DNA of 20,357 nucleotides, from positions 1 through 20,357 of IMG/VR virus record IMGVR_UViG_3300020034_000076; one strand, written 5' to 3'. Shown here in pieces: positions 13,069 through 20,357 of the stretch. The DNA is from a virus. Below the pieces are notes generated by a model, which saw only the letters and a program-made list of their open reading frames with translations, was not told where the DNA came from and did not search any database. The translations under genes were made by a program, and so were the position numbers. Each line of letters opens with the position of its first letter. Positions within the stretch are counted from its first letter, which is position 1.

Positions 13069-14159
13069 GCAGTGTGGAACAACGTGTCGTTCAGATGCAG
13101 TTCGATAACAAGACGTTCGAGAGCGGTGTTAAGACGACACAAGATTCCCTTGCAGCTCTGAACAAGAGCCTCCAGCTGGAAGGGGCCACCAAAGGACTTG
13201 ACGAAGTCTCGTCCAGCATCAGCCATTTCTCCCTCGCAGGAATACTCAGTGGGGTCCAGAATGTTTCCTCAAAGTTCACTGCGATGGGGATTGCTGGCGT
13301 CGCCGCCATAGCTGATATTGCCAAAAGGGCAGTTGACGCTGGCATTGAGATCACCAAATCTCTAACCATAGATCCGATCAAGGCCGGCCTCGAGAACTAC
13401 GAGACCCAGATCAACGCGATCCAGACAATTCTGGCCAACACCTCGCAAGAGGGCACCAAACTCGCTGACGTGAATAAGGTTCTGGCGGTACTTAACACTT
13501 ACGCCAACCAAACCGTCTACAACTTCTCTGAAATGGTTCAGAGCATTGGTACCTTCACGGCCGCCGGCGTCGATCTACAGACGTCAGCCAATGCCATTAA
13601 AGGTATCGCTAACCTGGCCGCTATATCTGGATCCAACTCGCAACAGGCCGCTACCGCGATGTACCAGCTTTCACAAGCTATCGCCGCGGGTAGTGTCAAG
13701 CTGCAGGACTGGAACTCGGTCGTCAACGCTGGTCTGGGTGGCAAGACGTTCCAGACAGCTTTGGAGAACACCGCCCGCGCCAGTGGTATCGCGATTGACA
13801 AGATCGTCAAGAAGGCCGGCAGTTTCCGTAACAGCCTGCAAGAGGGCTGGCTTACTTCGGATGTTCTGACCAAGACGCTGTCTCAGTTCACTGGTGACTT
13901 GTCTAAGGCTCAAATCGAAGCGATGGGCTTCACCAGCAAGGAAGCTGACAATATCCTGATCCTTGGTAAGACGGCCGTAGACGCCGCAACCAAGATCAAG
14001 ACGATGACTCAGCTGACCTCTGCGTTGAAAGGGAAGTCGCTACCGCTTATGCCGCTATCTTCAAGACGATATTTGGCGACATCGGTGACGCAACAGTTCT
14101 CTTCAGTTCGATCCACACGTCGGTGGAAAACGCCATCACCGGCCCCATCTACGCTCTGA
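13065..14159 (+). CDS. Tape measure protein, N-terminal part (broken by frameshift)
   Basis: The first reading frame of the tape measure gene, 364 residues. It begins SSVEQRVVQMQFDNKTFESG, typical of tape measure N-termini. It continues with helical sequence and the conserved NYETQINAIQTILANTSQEG, VYNFSEMVQSIGTFTAAGVDL, AMYQLSQAIAAGSVKLQDWNS and KAGSFRNSLQEGWLTSDVLT segments. True tape-measure sequence appears to end near residue 322 (TSALKG, about 14033). The remaining 40 residues (Ser/Arg/Pro-rich) look like out-of-frame translation, while the fitting continuation lies in the -1 frame. ATG at 13065 overlaps the preceding stop; an in-frame GTG at 13044 has no better site. Either a recent mutation, a sequencing or assembly error, or a programmed shift explains the break. 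Confidence 0.85.
   Translation: MSSVEQRVVQMQFDNKTFESGVKTTQDSLAALNKSLQLEGATKGLDEVSSSISHFSLAGILSGVQNVSSKFTAMGIAGVAAIADIAKRAVDAGIEITKSLTIDPIKAGLENYETQINAIQTILANTSQEGTKLADVNKVLAVLNTYANQTVYNFSEMVQSIGTFTAAGVDLQTSANAIKGIANLAAISGSNSQQAATAMYQLSQAIAAGSVKLQDWNSVVNAGLGGKTFQTALENTARASGIAIDKIVKKAGSFRNSLQEGWLTSDVLTKTLSQFTGDLSKAQIEAMGFTSKEADNILILGKTAVDAATKIKTMTQLTSALKGKSLPLMPLSSRRYLATSVTQQFSSVRSTRRWKTPSPAPSTL
14025..14036 (+). other. Apparent -1 frameshift site in the tape measure gene
   Basis: Zero-frame codons here read TTG AAA GGG AAG. Slipping back one base after GGG gives ...SALKG-EVATAYAAIFKTIFGD, which continues smoothly into the second ORF. Both frames are open from 13970 (after a TAA at 13967 in the second frame) to 14156, so the shift must lie there. 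GAAAGGG is not a canonical X-XXY-YYZ heptamer in this phase. A deleted A (ancestral AAA GAG GAA GTC) would explain the sequence equally well. Confidence 0.6.
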
Positions 14160-17100
14160 ACACCCTACTGCAAGCGTGGGTGAAGCTGGGCGGTCGTGCG
14201 GACGCTATTGACGGCATCAAGAATGCTCTGAAGGCTGTAGGAGCGATCCTCAAACCGATTAAGGACGCATTCCGAGAGATATTTCCCCCGGCGACAGCTC
14301 AGGAATTGTTTGATCTGACCGTTGCGTTCGATAAGTTCACCAAGGGCTTGCTCATCAGTGGCTCTACGGCTGACGAGATCAAACGAACGTTCGCCGGCTT
14401 ATTTGCTATCATCGATATTGGTTGGACTGTCCTTAAAGACGTAGCCAAAGTTATTGTCGATCTATTCAGTTCGGCCACAAAAGGCTCCGGAGGATTCCTC
14501 AAGGTAACAGCGGGGGTTGGCGACTTCTTCGTAGCCCTGGACAAGGCGATCAAGTCTGGTCAGGGTCTGACTGATTTCTTCGACACGCTCGAGACTGATC
14601 TAGAGAAGCCGATCGCCCTGGTTCGTAAACTCGGGGACTATATCGGCAAGTTGTTTGCAGGATTCGATCAATTCGATCCCGACAAAGCGGCTAAGGACGT
14701 CACGAAGGTTGCGTCTGCTTTGGATCCGCTCGAACTCTTGGGCAAGACTATATCCGAGGTCTGGGATCACGTAATCGATGCGATCTCAGCTGTCTGGGAT
14801 GTGTTCGAGCCGATAGCAAAGAAGCTCGGTCAGTTCTTCAGTAGTCTCGGTAATTTGATTATGTCCAGCTTTGGGGACATCAATTACCAGGATGTACTGA
14901 GCACATTCAACACCGGCTTATTTGCAGGTCTACTGCTCCTGCTGAAGAAGTTCGTTTCCAAGTTCCACAGCGCCGACAAGGATCTTTCTGGTGGAGTATT
15001 CAGTTCCATCAAGGAGAGTCTCGAAGGCGTAACTAAGACGCTCAAATCAATGCAGTCGACCTTGCGGGCAACCACGCTCCTCGAGATCGCTGCAGCTCTA
15101 ACCCTTCTTACGATCGCTGTCGTTGCTTTGTCCAAAATTGACTCCGCGGGACTTACGCGAGCATTGACCGCAATGACGGTAATGTTCACTCAGCTGGGTG
15201 CAGGTCTGTTCGCACTTGAGAAGACGATGAGTGACACCAAACTGGCTAAGCTATATTTGGTCACTGGTGCCCTGTCTCTTCTCGCCATCGCGATCGATCT
15301 ATTGACCATATCCGTCAAGAGCCTGTCGGGCCTTAAGTGGGATGAACTCGCTAAGGGTCTCGCCGGCACGATGGGTCTTCTGGCTGCATTGACAATCACG
15401 ATGAAGCTGATGCCTTCGCCAGTGGGAATGATCGGTACAGCCTCAGGTCTAGTTATCCTGTCGGCCGCTATCTATCTCCTCACAAAGTCAGTAACAGCTC
15501 TTGATGGATTGTCCTGGCAGGAGATGGCTAAGGGACTCTCGGGCGTAGCCGCTCTATTGCTCTCGTTGGCTCTCTTCACCAAGTTCGCAGCAGCTGACGC
15601 CGGCGGTATATCTCAAGGTGCTGGAATCGCCCTGCTTGCTCTTGGAATCAAACTATTAGCTAGTGCACTAAAGGATTTCTCGCAGTTCTCTTGGCAGGAA
15701 ATCGCCAAGGGTGTTTCAACTCTTGCTGGAGCATTAGTCGGAATAGCTCTTGCTTTGAAATTGATGCCACCGAACACGGTTCTTTCTGCGGCATCTATAT
15801 TGATAGTAGCTAGTTCTCTTGGCTTGATCGGTGACGCTATAGCCAAAATGGGATCGTTTAAGGGAAAAACGATCGCTAAAGGACTTTCTACTCTCGCAGG
15901 GGCACTCTTCATCATTGCAGGTGCTCTAGATTCACTTCCATCCTCATCTCTTCTCTCAGCCGCAGCTATTCTAATCGTTGCTGCGTCGTTGAGTATCATC
16001 ACGGATGCTCTACAAGATATGTCGAAGATGAGTTGGAAAGAGATAGCCAAGGGACTACTTGTCCTGGCGGCCTCTCTAAACATCATAGCTATAACAATGG
16101 ACGTCATGACCGAAGCACTTCCGGGCGCGGCGGCATTGCTTATAGTAGCAGCTTCTCTAGCTATATTGGCACCCATTCTACTTCTCTTTGGTAGTATGTC
16201 TTGGAGTGAAATTCTAAAAGGCTTAACTACTTTAGCCGGAGTCTTTGTTATTCTCGGTGTAGCCGGCCTCGCATTAACGCCTGTAGTACCAATCTTGCTC
16301 GGTCTCGGTGTGGCTATCACTCTTCTAGGAGTGGGAATAGCTCTTGCTGGCGTTGGTGTATTGGCATTCTCAGCAGGTTTAACTGCGATTTCTATCGCAG
16401 GCGCCGGTGCAGCAATTGCGTTGGTAGCGATTGTAAGCGCCATGCTCGGCATACTTCCGCAAGTAGCAACAGCACTTGGTTTAGCTGTTGTTGCGTTCGC
16501 TAAAGTTATAGCTGTATCTGGACCAGCAATCACAGGAGCAATCACAGCTGTTCTATTGGCAGTAATTAATGCCATCGCAACTTTAGCGCCTAAAATCATC
16601 AGCACGTTCGTAATCCTTATTGAGGATCTACTAAAAGCTGCATTGGCTTTAGCACCGAAGATTATATCTACAGGTCTTCAACTCTTACTTGATTTCCTAC
16701 AAGGTATTGCGAATAATATCGGTAAAGTCGTTACCGCAGGAGCTAACATCATTGTTAACTTCCTGAACGGCGTGTCGGCAAATCTTCCAAAGATTATCGA
16801 CGCTGGCTTTAAGATGATCATTAGTTTCATTAATGGCATCGCCGATTCAATTCGCGAAAATCAACAGGCGTTGAATGATGCTGCAGTAAATCTGGGTAAA
16901 GCTATAATCAGTGGTATGACCTTTGGTCTACTCGGTGGTAAGAGTAAGGTTACCGGAGCGGCTGAGGACGTAGCTAAAGCAGCTCTTTCGGCTGCGAACA
17001 AAGCACTTGGGATCAATTCGCCATCCAAAGAGTTCTATAAGAGTGGCGTATTCTCAGCACAAGGTATGGTTAATGGTCTGGATGATATGTCTGGTGCTGT

Positions 17101-17500
17101 AGCTAAAGCCGCGGAAGGCGTTGGTAACGACGCTTTGGATGCTCTAGGTCAGACCTTGAGTGGCGTTAGTGATTTGATGAGTAGTGGAATAGATTTGAAT
17201 CCGACCATCACGCCAGTACTGGATCTCAGTAGCATCAAGAAGAACTCAAGTCAAATTGGAAGTTTGTTGGCTGTAAAGCCGATCTCCATAGATTCATCTC
17301 TCGCAAGTGCCAAGGCTGCCTCCGCGGATATTTCGTCCAATCAAGACGATCTTGGTACTGCTTCTGACACACCTGAGGGTAGTGGCAACACCATCTACAA
17401 CCAGTACAACAGTTCGCCGAAGGCGTTGTCTGAGGTTGAGATCTACCGTCAAACGAAGAACCAACTATCAGTTGCGAAGGGAGCTCTGCCTAAACCATGA
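14033..17500 (+). CDS. Tape measure protein, C-terminal part
   Basis: About 1155 residues continuing the tape measure in the -1 frame. No ribosome-binding site precedes the first in-frame start (GTG 14123), so independent translation is doubtful. It begins with helical EVATAYAAIFKTIFGD and LNTLLQAWVKLGGRADAIDG. A long hydrophobic section follows, with six tandem repeats of 56-59 residues (15332 to about 16360), then further hydrophobic helices. The C-terminal region contains LGGKSKVTGAAEDVAKAALSAANKALGINSPSKEF, a conserved tape-measure segment. Joined to the N-terminal part it totals about 1480 residues. At roughly 0.15 nm per residue, a common rule, that predicts a tail near 220 nm. The central and 3' parts are visibly more A/T-rich than the head genes. 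It overlaps the distal tail gene as ATGA. Confidence 0.9.
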   Translation, partial: EVATAYAAIFKTIFGDIGDATVLFSSIHTSVENAITGPIYALNTLLQAWVKLGGRADAIDGIKNALKAVGAILKPIKDAFREIFPPATAQELFDLTVAFDKFTKGLLISGSTADEIKRTFAGLFAIIDIGWTVLKDVAKVIVDLFSSATKGSGGFLKVTAGVGDFFVALDKAIKSGQGLTDFFDTLETDLEKPIALVRKLGDYIGKLFAGFDQFDPDKAAKDVTKVASALDPLELLGKTISEVWDHVIDAISAVWDVFEPIAKKLGQFFSSLGNLIMSSFGDINYQDVLSTFNTGLFAGLLLLLKKFVSKFHSADKDLSGGVFSSIKESLEGVTKTLKSMQSTLRATTLLEIAAALTLLTIAVVALSKIDSAGLTRALTAMTVMFTQLGAGLFALEKTMSDTKLAKLYLVTGALSLLAIAIDLLTISVKSLSGLKWDELAKGLAGTMGLLAALTITMKLMPSPVGMIGTASGLVILSAAIYLLTKSVTALDGLSWQEMAKGLSGVAALLLSLALFTKFAAADAGGISQGAGIALLALGIKLLASALKDFSQFSWQEIAKGVSTLAGALVGIALALKLMPPNTVLSAASILIVASSLGLIGDAIAKMGSFKGKTIAKGLSTLAGALFIIAGALDSLPSSSLLSAAAILIVAASLSIITDALQDMSKMSWKEIAKGLLVLAASLNIIAITMDVMTEALPGAAALLIVAASLAILAPILLLFGSMSWSEILKGLTTLAGVFVILGVAGLALTPVVPILLGLGVAITLLGVGIALAGVGVLAFSAGLTAISIAGAGAAIALVAIVSAMLGILPQVATALGLAVVAFAKVIAVSGPAITGAITAVLLAVINAIATLAPKIISTFVILIEDLLKAALALAPKIISTGLQLLLDFLQGIANNIGKVVTAGANIIVNFLNGVSANLPKIIDAGFKMIISFINGIADSIRENQQALNDAAVNLGKAIISGMTFGLLGGKSKVTGAAEDVAKAALSAANKALGINSPSKEFYKSGVFSAQGMVNGLDDMSGAVAKAAEGVGNDALDALGQTLSGVSDLMSSGIDLNPTITPVLDLSSIKKNSSQIGSLLAVKPISIDSSLASAKAASADISSNQDDLGTASDTPEGSGNTIYNQYNSSPKALSEVEIYRQTKNQLSVAKGALPKP
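15332..16360 (+). repeat. Six tandem hydrophobic protein repeats in the tape measure
   Basis: Each unit starts with a variant of SWQEIAKGL and runs 56-59 residues through two Ala/Leu/Ile-rich helices. The starts are at 15332 (LKWDELAKGL), 15509 (LSWQEMAKGL), 15686 (FSWQEIAKGV), 15857 (FKGKTIAKGL), 16028 (MSWKEIAKGL) and 16196 (MSWSEILKGL). The repeats are diverged at DNA level, so they are old rather than recent copies. The hydrophobic helices could form the membrane-inserting part used for DNA entry. Confidence 0.8.
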
Positions 17501-18321
17501 TCACCAAGGTCGAAGTTATAAACGCGCAGGGCGATCTTCTTAGCCTTCCATTGGACGATTATTCCTCTGGTTTGGCGCTGGAAGATGTCGGTGGATTAGA
17601 CCCAGTCAAGGCGACGATCACGTCGACCAGTTTCGCCAATCAAGACGGAACTCAGTACAACTCAGCAAGACGTGAAGCTCGTAATCTCACGATGAAGATC
17701 GGCATGTTTCCGGACTACAGCACGAACACTGTTCGTGATCTGAGGAATCGTCTGTATGCATTTCTGATGCCAAAGACGTCGGCAACATACAAAATATATG
17801 ACGATAGCGATCTTACGGTCACCATCTCAGGGCGAGTTGAATCTTTGGATGCGCCGCTCTTTGTGAAGGAACCGGAAGCGAATCTTTCGATCATCTGTTT
17901 TGATCCGGACTTCATCGATCTAGTTCCACTCGAGGTCGATTCCAGCACGGTCACAGACTCTACGAACACGACAATTCCATATCCTGGAACGGTCGAAGTT
18001 GGTGTTTCGTTGGTCTTGAACGTCAACCGCACGCTGGGATCGTTCTCGATCTACCACACGGCTCCGGACGGATCTACTCGTACCACGAACGTGACTGCCT
18101 CCTTGGTTGCCGATGATGTGTTGACTATCAATACTGTCACCGGCGCCAAGGGCGCTTCACTGAATCATGGTGGAGCGGTCAGTTCGCTTCTGTGGGGTCT
18201 AGACAAACCGGTTCAGTGGATTGAGTTGCAGCCTGGTGGTGATAACTACATCCGTGTAGTCGCCGCCGGCGCTGCGATTCCATATTCTGTTGTGTACACG
18301 CCTAGGTATGGAGGATTGTAA
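17497..18321 (+). CDS. Distal tail protein (Dit-like)
   Basis: A 274-residue protein encoded directly after the tape measure, the standard place for the distal tail protein that forms the hub at the tail tip. The N-terminal half has the siphovirus tail-component pattern (LPLDDYSSGLALEDVGGLDP, RREARNLTMKIGMFPDYSTN, VRDLRNRLYAFLMPK, ISGRVESLDAPLFVKEPEAN, IICFDPDF). The C-terminal half is a beta-sandwich-like extension ending IPYSVVYTPRYGGL. The first codon overlaps the tape measure stop by four bases (ATGA), and the stop shares one base with the next ATG. The family call rests on order and pattern. Confidence 0.88.
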   Translation: MITKVEVINAQGDLLSLPLDDYSSGLALEDVGGLDPVKATITSTSFANQDGTQYNSARREARNLTMKIGMFPDYSTNTVRDLRNRLYAFLMPKTSATYKIYDDSDLTVTISGRVESLDAPLFVKEPEANLSIICFDPDFIDLVPLEVDSSTVTDSTNTTIPYPGTVEVGVSLVLNVNRTLGSFSIYHTAPDGSTRTTNVTASLVADDVLTINTVTGAKGASLNHGGAVSSLLWGLDKPVQWIELQPGGDNYIRVVAAGAAIPYSVVYTPRYGGL

Positions 18322-19490
18322 TGGAGGTGTATATCCTCGACGATCTCCTCCGTCGTGACACGGTAATCGACGTATGGGTGTCCTTTATTTGGACTGAGCG
18401 GTTCTACTCAATTGGTGATTTCCAGTTGGTTGTGGCCGCTTCCCTCCAGGCTAAGAATGCCTTCACCAAGGGCACTCAGCTCGCCATGAGCGAGTCGGAC
18501 TATATCATGGTGGTTGAGACAGTCGAGGATGACACCTCTGCTGATGGAGTGGCAACCATCAAGATTACCGGTCCTGCGTTCGAGAATATTCTCGACAATC
18601 GAGTTGCTCGAGATGCGCTGTCAGATCTAACCACTGATCCTAAGTGGATTCTCACGGACACTCCGATCAACATCGCGACCCAGATCTTCCACGATATTTG
18701 TGTGACAGGAGTTCTCGACGCGGCAGACGTAATCCCTTATATCAACGAGGGAACGATATATCCACCGGACACGATTCCACCGTCCGCGGATACGATCACG
18801 TACGAGATGGACTTGCAGTCGGTCTATACAGCGATTGCTACCTTGTGTGTGCAATACAACATGGGGTTCCGAATTGTCCGTGATGGCGATACTTCTGCGT
18901 TATATTTCAACATCTATACCGGAAGCGATCGGACAACGGCTCAGCATGATCTGCCGGCAGTGGTGTTCAGTCCAGACATGGACAATCTACAGAACACTTC
19001 AGCTCTAACGTCCATCGCCTTGTACAAGAACGTTGTGTACGTAATCTCTCCGGTGGGTAGTGAAGTTGTATACGCATTGGACGTCGATTCATCAACAGTG
19101 GGTTATGACCGTCGAGTGTTGTTCATCAAGGCGGATGACATTACTGACCCGGACCCACCCACTGCATCGGCTTTAATGATCCAGCGAGGTACTGACGAAC
19201 TGGCTAAGGCTCGTCAGGTCACGGCGTTCGATGGTGAGATTCCCCAGAGTTCGCAGTACGTCTACGGACGTGACTATCATCTGGGTGACTTGTTAGAACG
19301 CCGGGATGAGTACGACGAAACAACGATCGTACAAGTTACCGAACAGATATTTACGTCCGACTCAACTGGTGATCACTCATATCCAACTCTCACGGCTTAC
19401 GAGTTCGTGACGTCTGGTAGCTGGAACGATACTGCTTACAATATCGACTGGGATACTGTCGATACCGCCCTCGATTGGGATGACGCATAG
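18321..19490 (+). CDS. Baseplate/tail protein, siphovirus ReqiPepy6 Gp37-like
   Basis: A 389-residue protein of the Gp37-like family, the probable tail-associated hub (Tal-like) attached below the distal tail protein. Family landmarks are the start MEVYILDDLLRRDTVIDVWVS, then FYSIGDFQLVV, SDYIMVVETVEDDTSADGVA, IKITGPAFENILDNRVA, VYTAIATLCVQYNMGFRIV, GYDRRVLFIKADDI and GRDYHLGDLLERRDEYDET. The last 20 residues are rich in Trp and Asp. No peptidoglycan hydrolase motif is present. GGAGG (18309-18313) lies seven bases before the ATG. As I recall, this family is found mostly in phages of Gram-positive hosts, including actinophages. Confidence 0.9.
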   Translation: MEVYILDDLLRRDTVIDVWVSFIWTERFYSIGDFQLVVAASLQAKNAFTKGTQLAMSESDYIMVVETVEDDTSADGVATIKITGPAFENILDNRVARDALSDLTTDPKWILTDTPINIATQIFHDICVTGVLDAADVIPYINEGTIYPPDTIPPSADTITYEMDLQSVYTAIATLCVQYNMGFRIVRDGDTSALYFNIYTGSDRTTAQHDLPAVVFSPDMDNLQNTSALTSIALYKNVVYVISPVGSEVVYALDVDSSTVGYDRRVLFIKADDITDPDPPTASALMIQRGTDELAKARQVTAFDGEIPQSSQYVYGRDYHLGDLLERRDEYDETTIVQVTEQIFTSDSTGDHSYPTLTAYEFVTSGSWNDTAYNIDWDTVDTALDWDDA

Positions 19491-19500
19491 GAGGTAAGTA

Positions 19501-19749
19501 ATGGCTATTGGCGATGATGCTACTGCCGCCGGTTATCCACTTGTTCCCAGTTCGGGCGCTGTGGGTAGTCCCGGTAAGGTGCGACAGGGCTGGCAGGAAC
19601 TAAACCGTACACGAGACTTCATTGCCCAAGTGAAGGCTCTAATTCCCACTAGCAAGGCGGCATATCGGACTGCTGGTGGCATCACCTCTGGCACGCTTGC
19701 TCCTAGTGGTGGTACGGACGGCGATATTTACCTGCAGATAATTCCTTAG
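19501..19749 (+). CDS. Small conserved tail-module protein, function unknown
   Basis: An 82-residue protein beginning MAIGDDATAAGYPLVPSSG, followed by a helix VRQGWQELNRTRDFIAQVKAL and a Gly/Ser/Thr-rich end (GGTDGDIYLQIIP). The short disordered N-terminus, helix and beta-like tail resemble the N-terminal attachment part of a fibre, and it may be an adaptor between baseplate and the next tail proteins. That is inference, and I do not recognise a named family. A strong AGGAGG precedes the ATG, 10 bases after the previous stop, and the next gene follows at once. Confidence 0.78.
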   Translation: MAIGDDATAAGYPLVPSSGAVGSPGKVRQGWQELNRTRDFIAQVKALIPTSKAAYRTAGGITSGTLAPSGGTDGDIYLQIIP

Positions 19750-19759
19750 GAGGTGAATG

Positions 19760-20357
19760 ATGCCCAGGCTTTCAGGTACCTCTAACAACGGGTCGTTCTT
19801 GTATGTCGACTATACTCTTGGTACTCCGAACGTCCCGGGCAACTACACCGACGTTTCGTGGACTGTGGGTGTGCACTGGGGTACGTACTACTTCAACATT
19901 CATAAAGCCTCAGTTCGGATGTCTACCACACTCGGTAGCGTGAGTGGAACTACCGGAACGGGTACGTACGAGTCAGGTTGGCCGATCTCTGGGGCTGGTC
20001 CCAATCGAGATCACGCCTTCAAATCTGGTACCACCCGAGTTACGCACAATGCAGCCGGCAATGGAAATATTGTCTTCAATGGCTCAGCCCAATGGGATAC
20101 CCCAGACGATTTCACCTCGACCTTGTCGAAGACAGTTGCCCTAACTCTGATCCCGAAGGTTCCAGTTGCACCAGCGATACCAACGATATCTGGCATCCTG
20201 CCTACAAGCGCAATTGTCACTTGGGTTGCGCCAGCTAATGGTGGTTCAGCCATCACAGATTACGATGTTGGATATTCACTGACACCAACGTCGCCACCAG
20301 TACCAACGACGGTTGTGTCCGGAACTTCGCCGCTAACGATCACGGGTCTTATTCCAG
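19760..20357 (+). CDS. Tail protein with fibronectin type III domain (partial, runs off the window)
   Basis: An open frame from ATG 19760 through the last base, 199 codons with no stop. Residues 1-130 are beta-rich with Thr/Ser/Gly and aromatic alternation (VSWTVGVHWGTYYFNIHKAS, GTTRVTHNAAGNGNIVFNGS), like the N-terminal sandwiches of siphovirus minor tail proteins. From about residue 134 a fibronectin type III domain begins: PVAPAIPTISG, AIVTWVAPANGGSAITDYDV, then SGTSPLTITGL. More such domains may follow beyond the edge. AGGAGGTGA is upstream. ATG 19757 is also in frame but only three bases from that site, so 19760 is preferred. It probably forms a tip or side fibre that contacts the host surface. 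Confidence 0.8.
   Translation, partial: MPRLSGTSNNGSFLYVDYTLGTPNVPGNYTDVSWTVGVHWGTYYFNIHKASVRMSTTLGSVSGTTGTGTYESGWPISGAGPNRDHAFKSGTTRVTHNAAGNGNIVFNGSAQWDTPDDFTSTLSKTVALTLIPKVPVAPAIPTISGILPTSAIVTWVAPANGGSAITDYDVGYSLTPTSPPVPTTVVSGTSPLTITGLIP

Noticed and set aside
14123-14159. Independent gene starting at GTG 14123
   Set aside because: No ribosome-binding site precedes it, and convincing tape-measure sequence in the same frame already begins near 14033, so it is the continuation of the split gene.
15613-16605. 330-codon open frame on the - strand opposite the tape measure
   Set aside because: It mirrors the hydrophobic tape-measure repeats, gives an Ala/Ile/Thr-rich low-complexity product with no ribosome-binding site, and all surrounding genes run on the + strand.
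18580-18595. 16-bp perfect palindrome TCGAGAATATTCTCGA
   Set aside because: It lies inside coding sequence (FENILDN) of the Gp37-like gene. Palindromes of this size are expected about 0.3 times in 20 kb by chance, and nothing around it suggests an operator.

Overview
This window is the packaging, head and tail segment of a siphophage (long, flexible, non-contractile tail) or a closely related prophage. All convincing genes lie on the + strand, tightly spaced or overlapping, each preceded by a strong AGGAGG-like ribosome-binding site. I see no tRNA, CRISPR array, insertion sequence, integrase, repressor or host gene. The likely host group is Actinobacteria. The clues are the ReqiPepy6 Gp37-like baseplate protein (a family named after a Rhodococcus phage), the M15 endolysin with VDG/ALQ-type C-terminal repeats, and the style of the fused capsid protein. 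This rests on remembered family resemblance, not on a search. The window ends inside a gene, so the tail module continues to the right.

Layout from left to right. Positions 1-84 are a leader with a 10-bp GC palindrome. 85-796 hold a small coiled-coil packaging-type protein and an HNH endonuclease. 816-1607 encode an M15-type endolysin, oddly placed outside a lysis cassette. 1629-2884 hold a head-tail connector and a protein carrying two H-x-G-V-K-G-x-x-W-G motifs. 2901-4643 is the large terminase, 4640-4999 a small basic protein with a third copy of that motif, and 5036-6295 the portal. 6276-8234 is one ORF joining prohead protease, an acidic linker, HK97-fold major capsid protein and a C-terminal Ig-like module. 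8244-8856 hold two neck proteins. 8866-9729 is the major tail protein, with a similar Ig-like module. 9756-10301 is a tail assembly chaperone. 10316-11107 is a second tail-tube paralogue with a different C-terminal module. 11120-12680 hold a fibre-like protein and a beta-rich protein, and 12691-13068 an HK97 gp10-like protein. 13065-17500 is the tape measure, split by an apparent -1 frameshift. 17497-19490 hold distal tail and Gp37-like baseplate proteins, 19501-19749 a small protein, and 19760 onward a partial tail protein with a fibronectin type III domain.

How it fits together: the terminase (possibly with the small protein and HNH nuclease) would cut and pump DNA through the portal into a capsid matured by the fused protease. 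Connector and neck proteins join it to a tail tube built from the tail-tube proteins around the tape measure, with the chaperone acting during assembly. The distal genes form the adsorption tip.

The least expected signals are not genes. One is a 17-bp perfect inverted repeat that buries the start codon of the tail assembly chaperone. Another is a 14-bp perfect hairpin near the end of the first neck gene. Others are the thrice-used GVKGMKWG-type motif around the terminase, a similar Ig-like module on both capsid and tail-tube proteins, and the tape-measure frame break.
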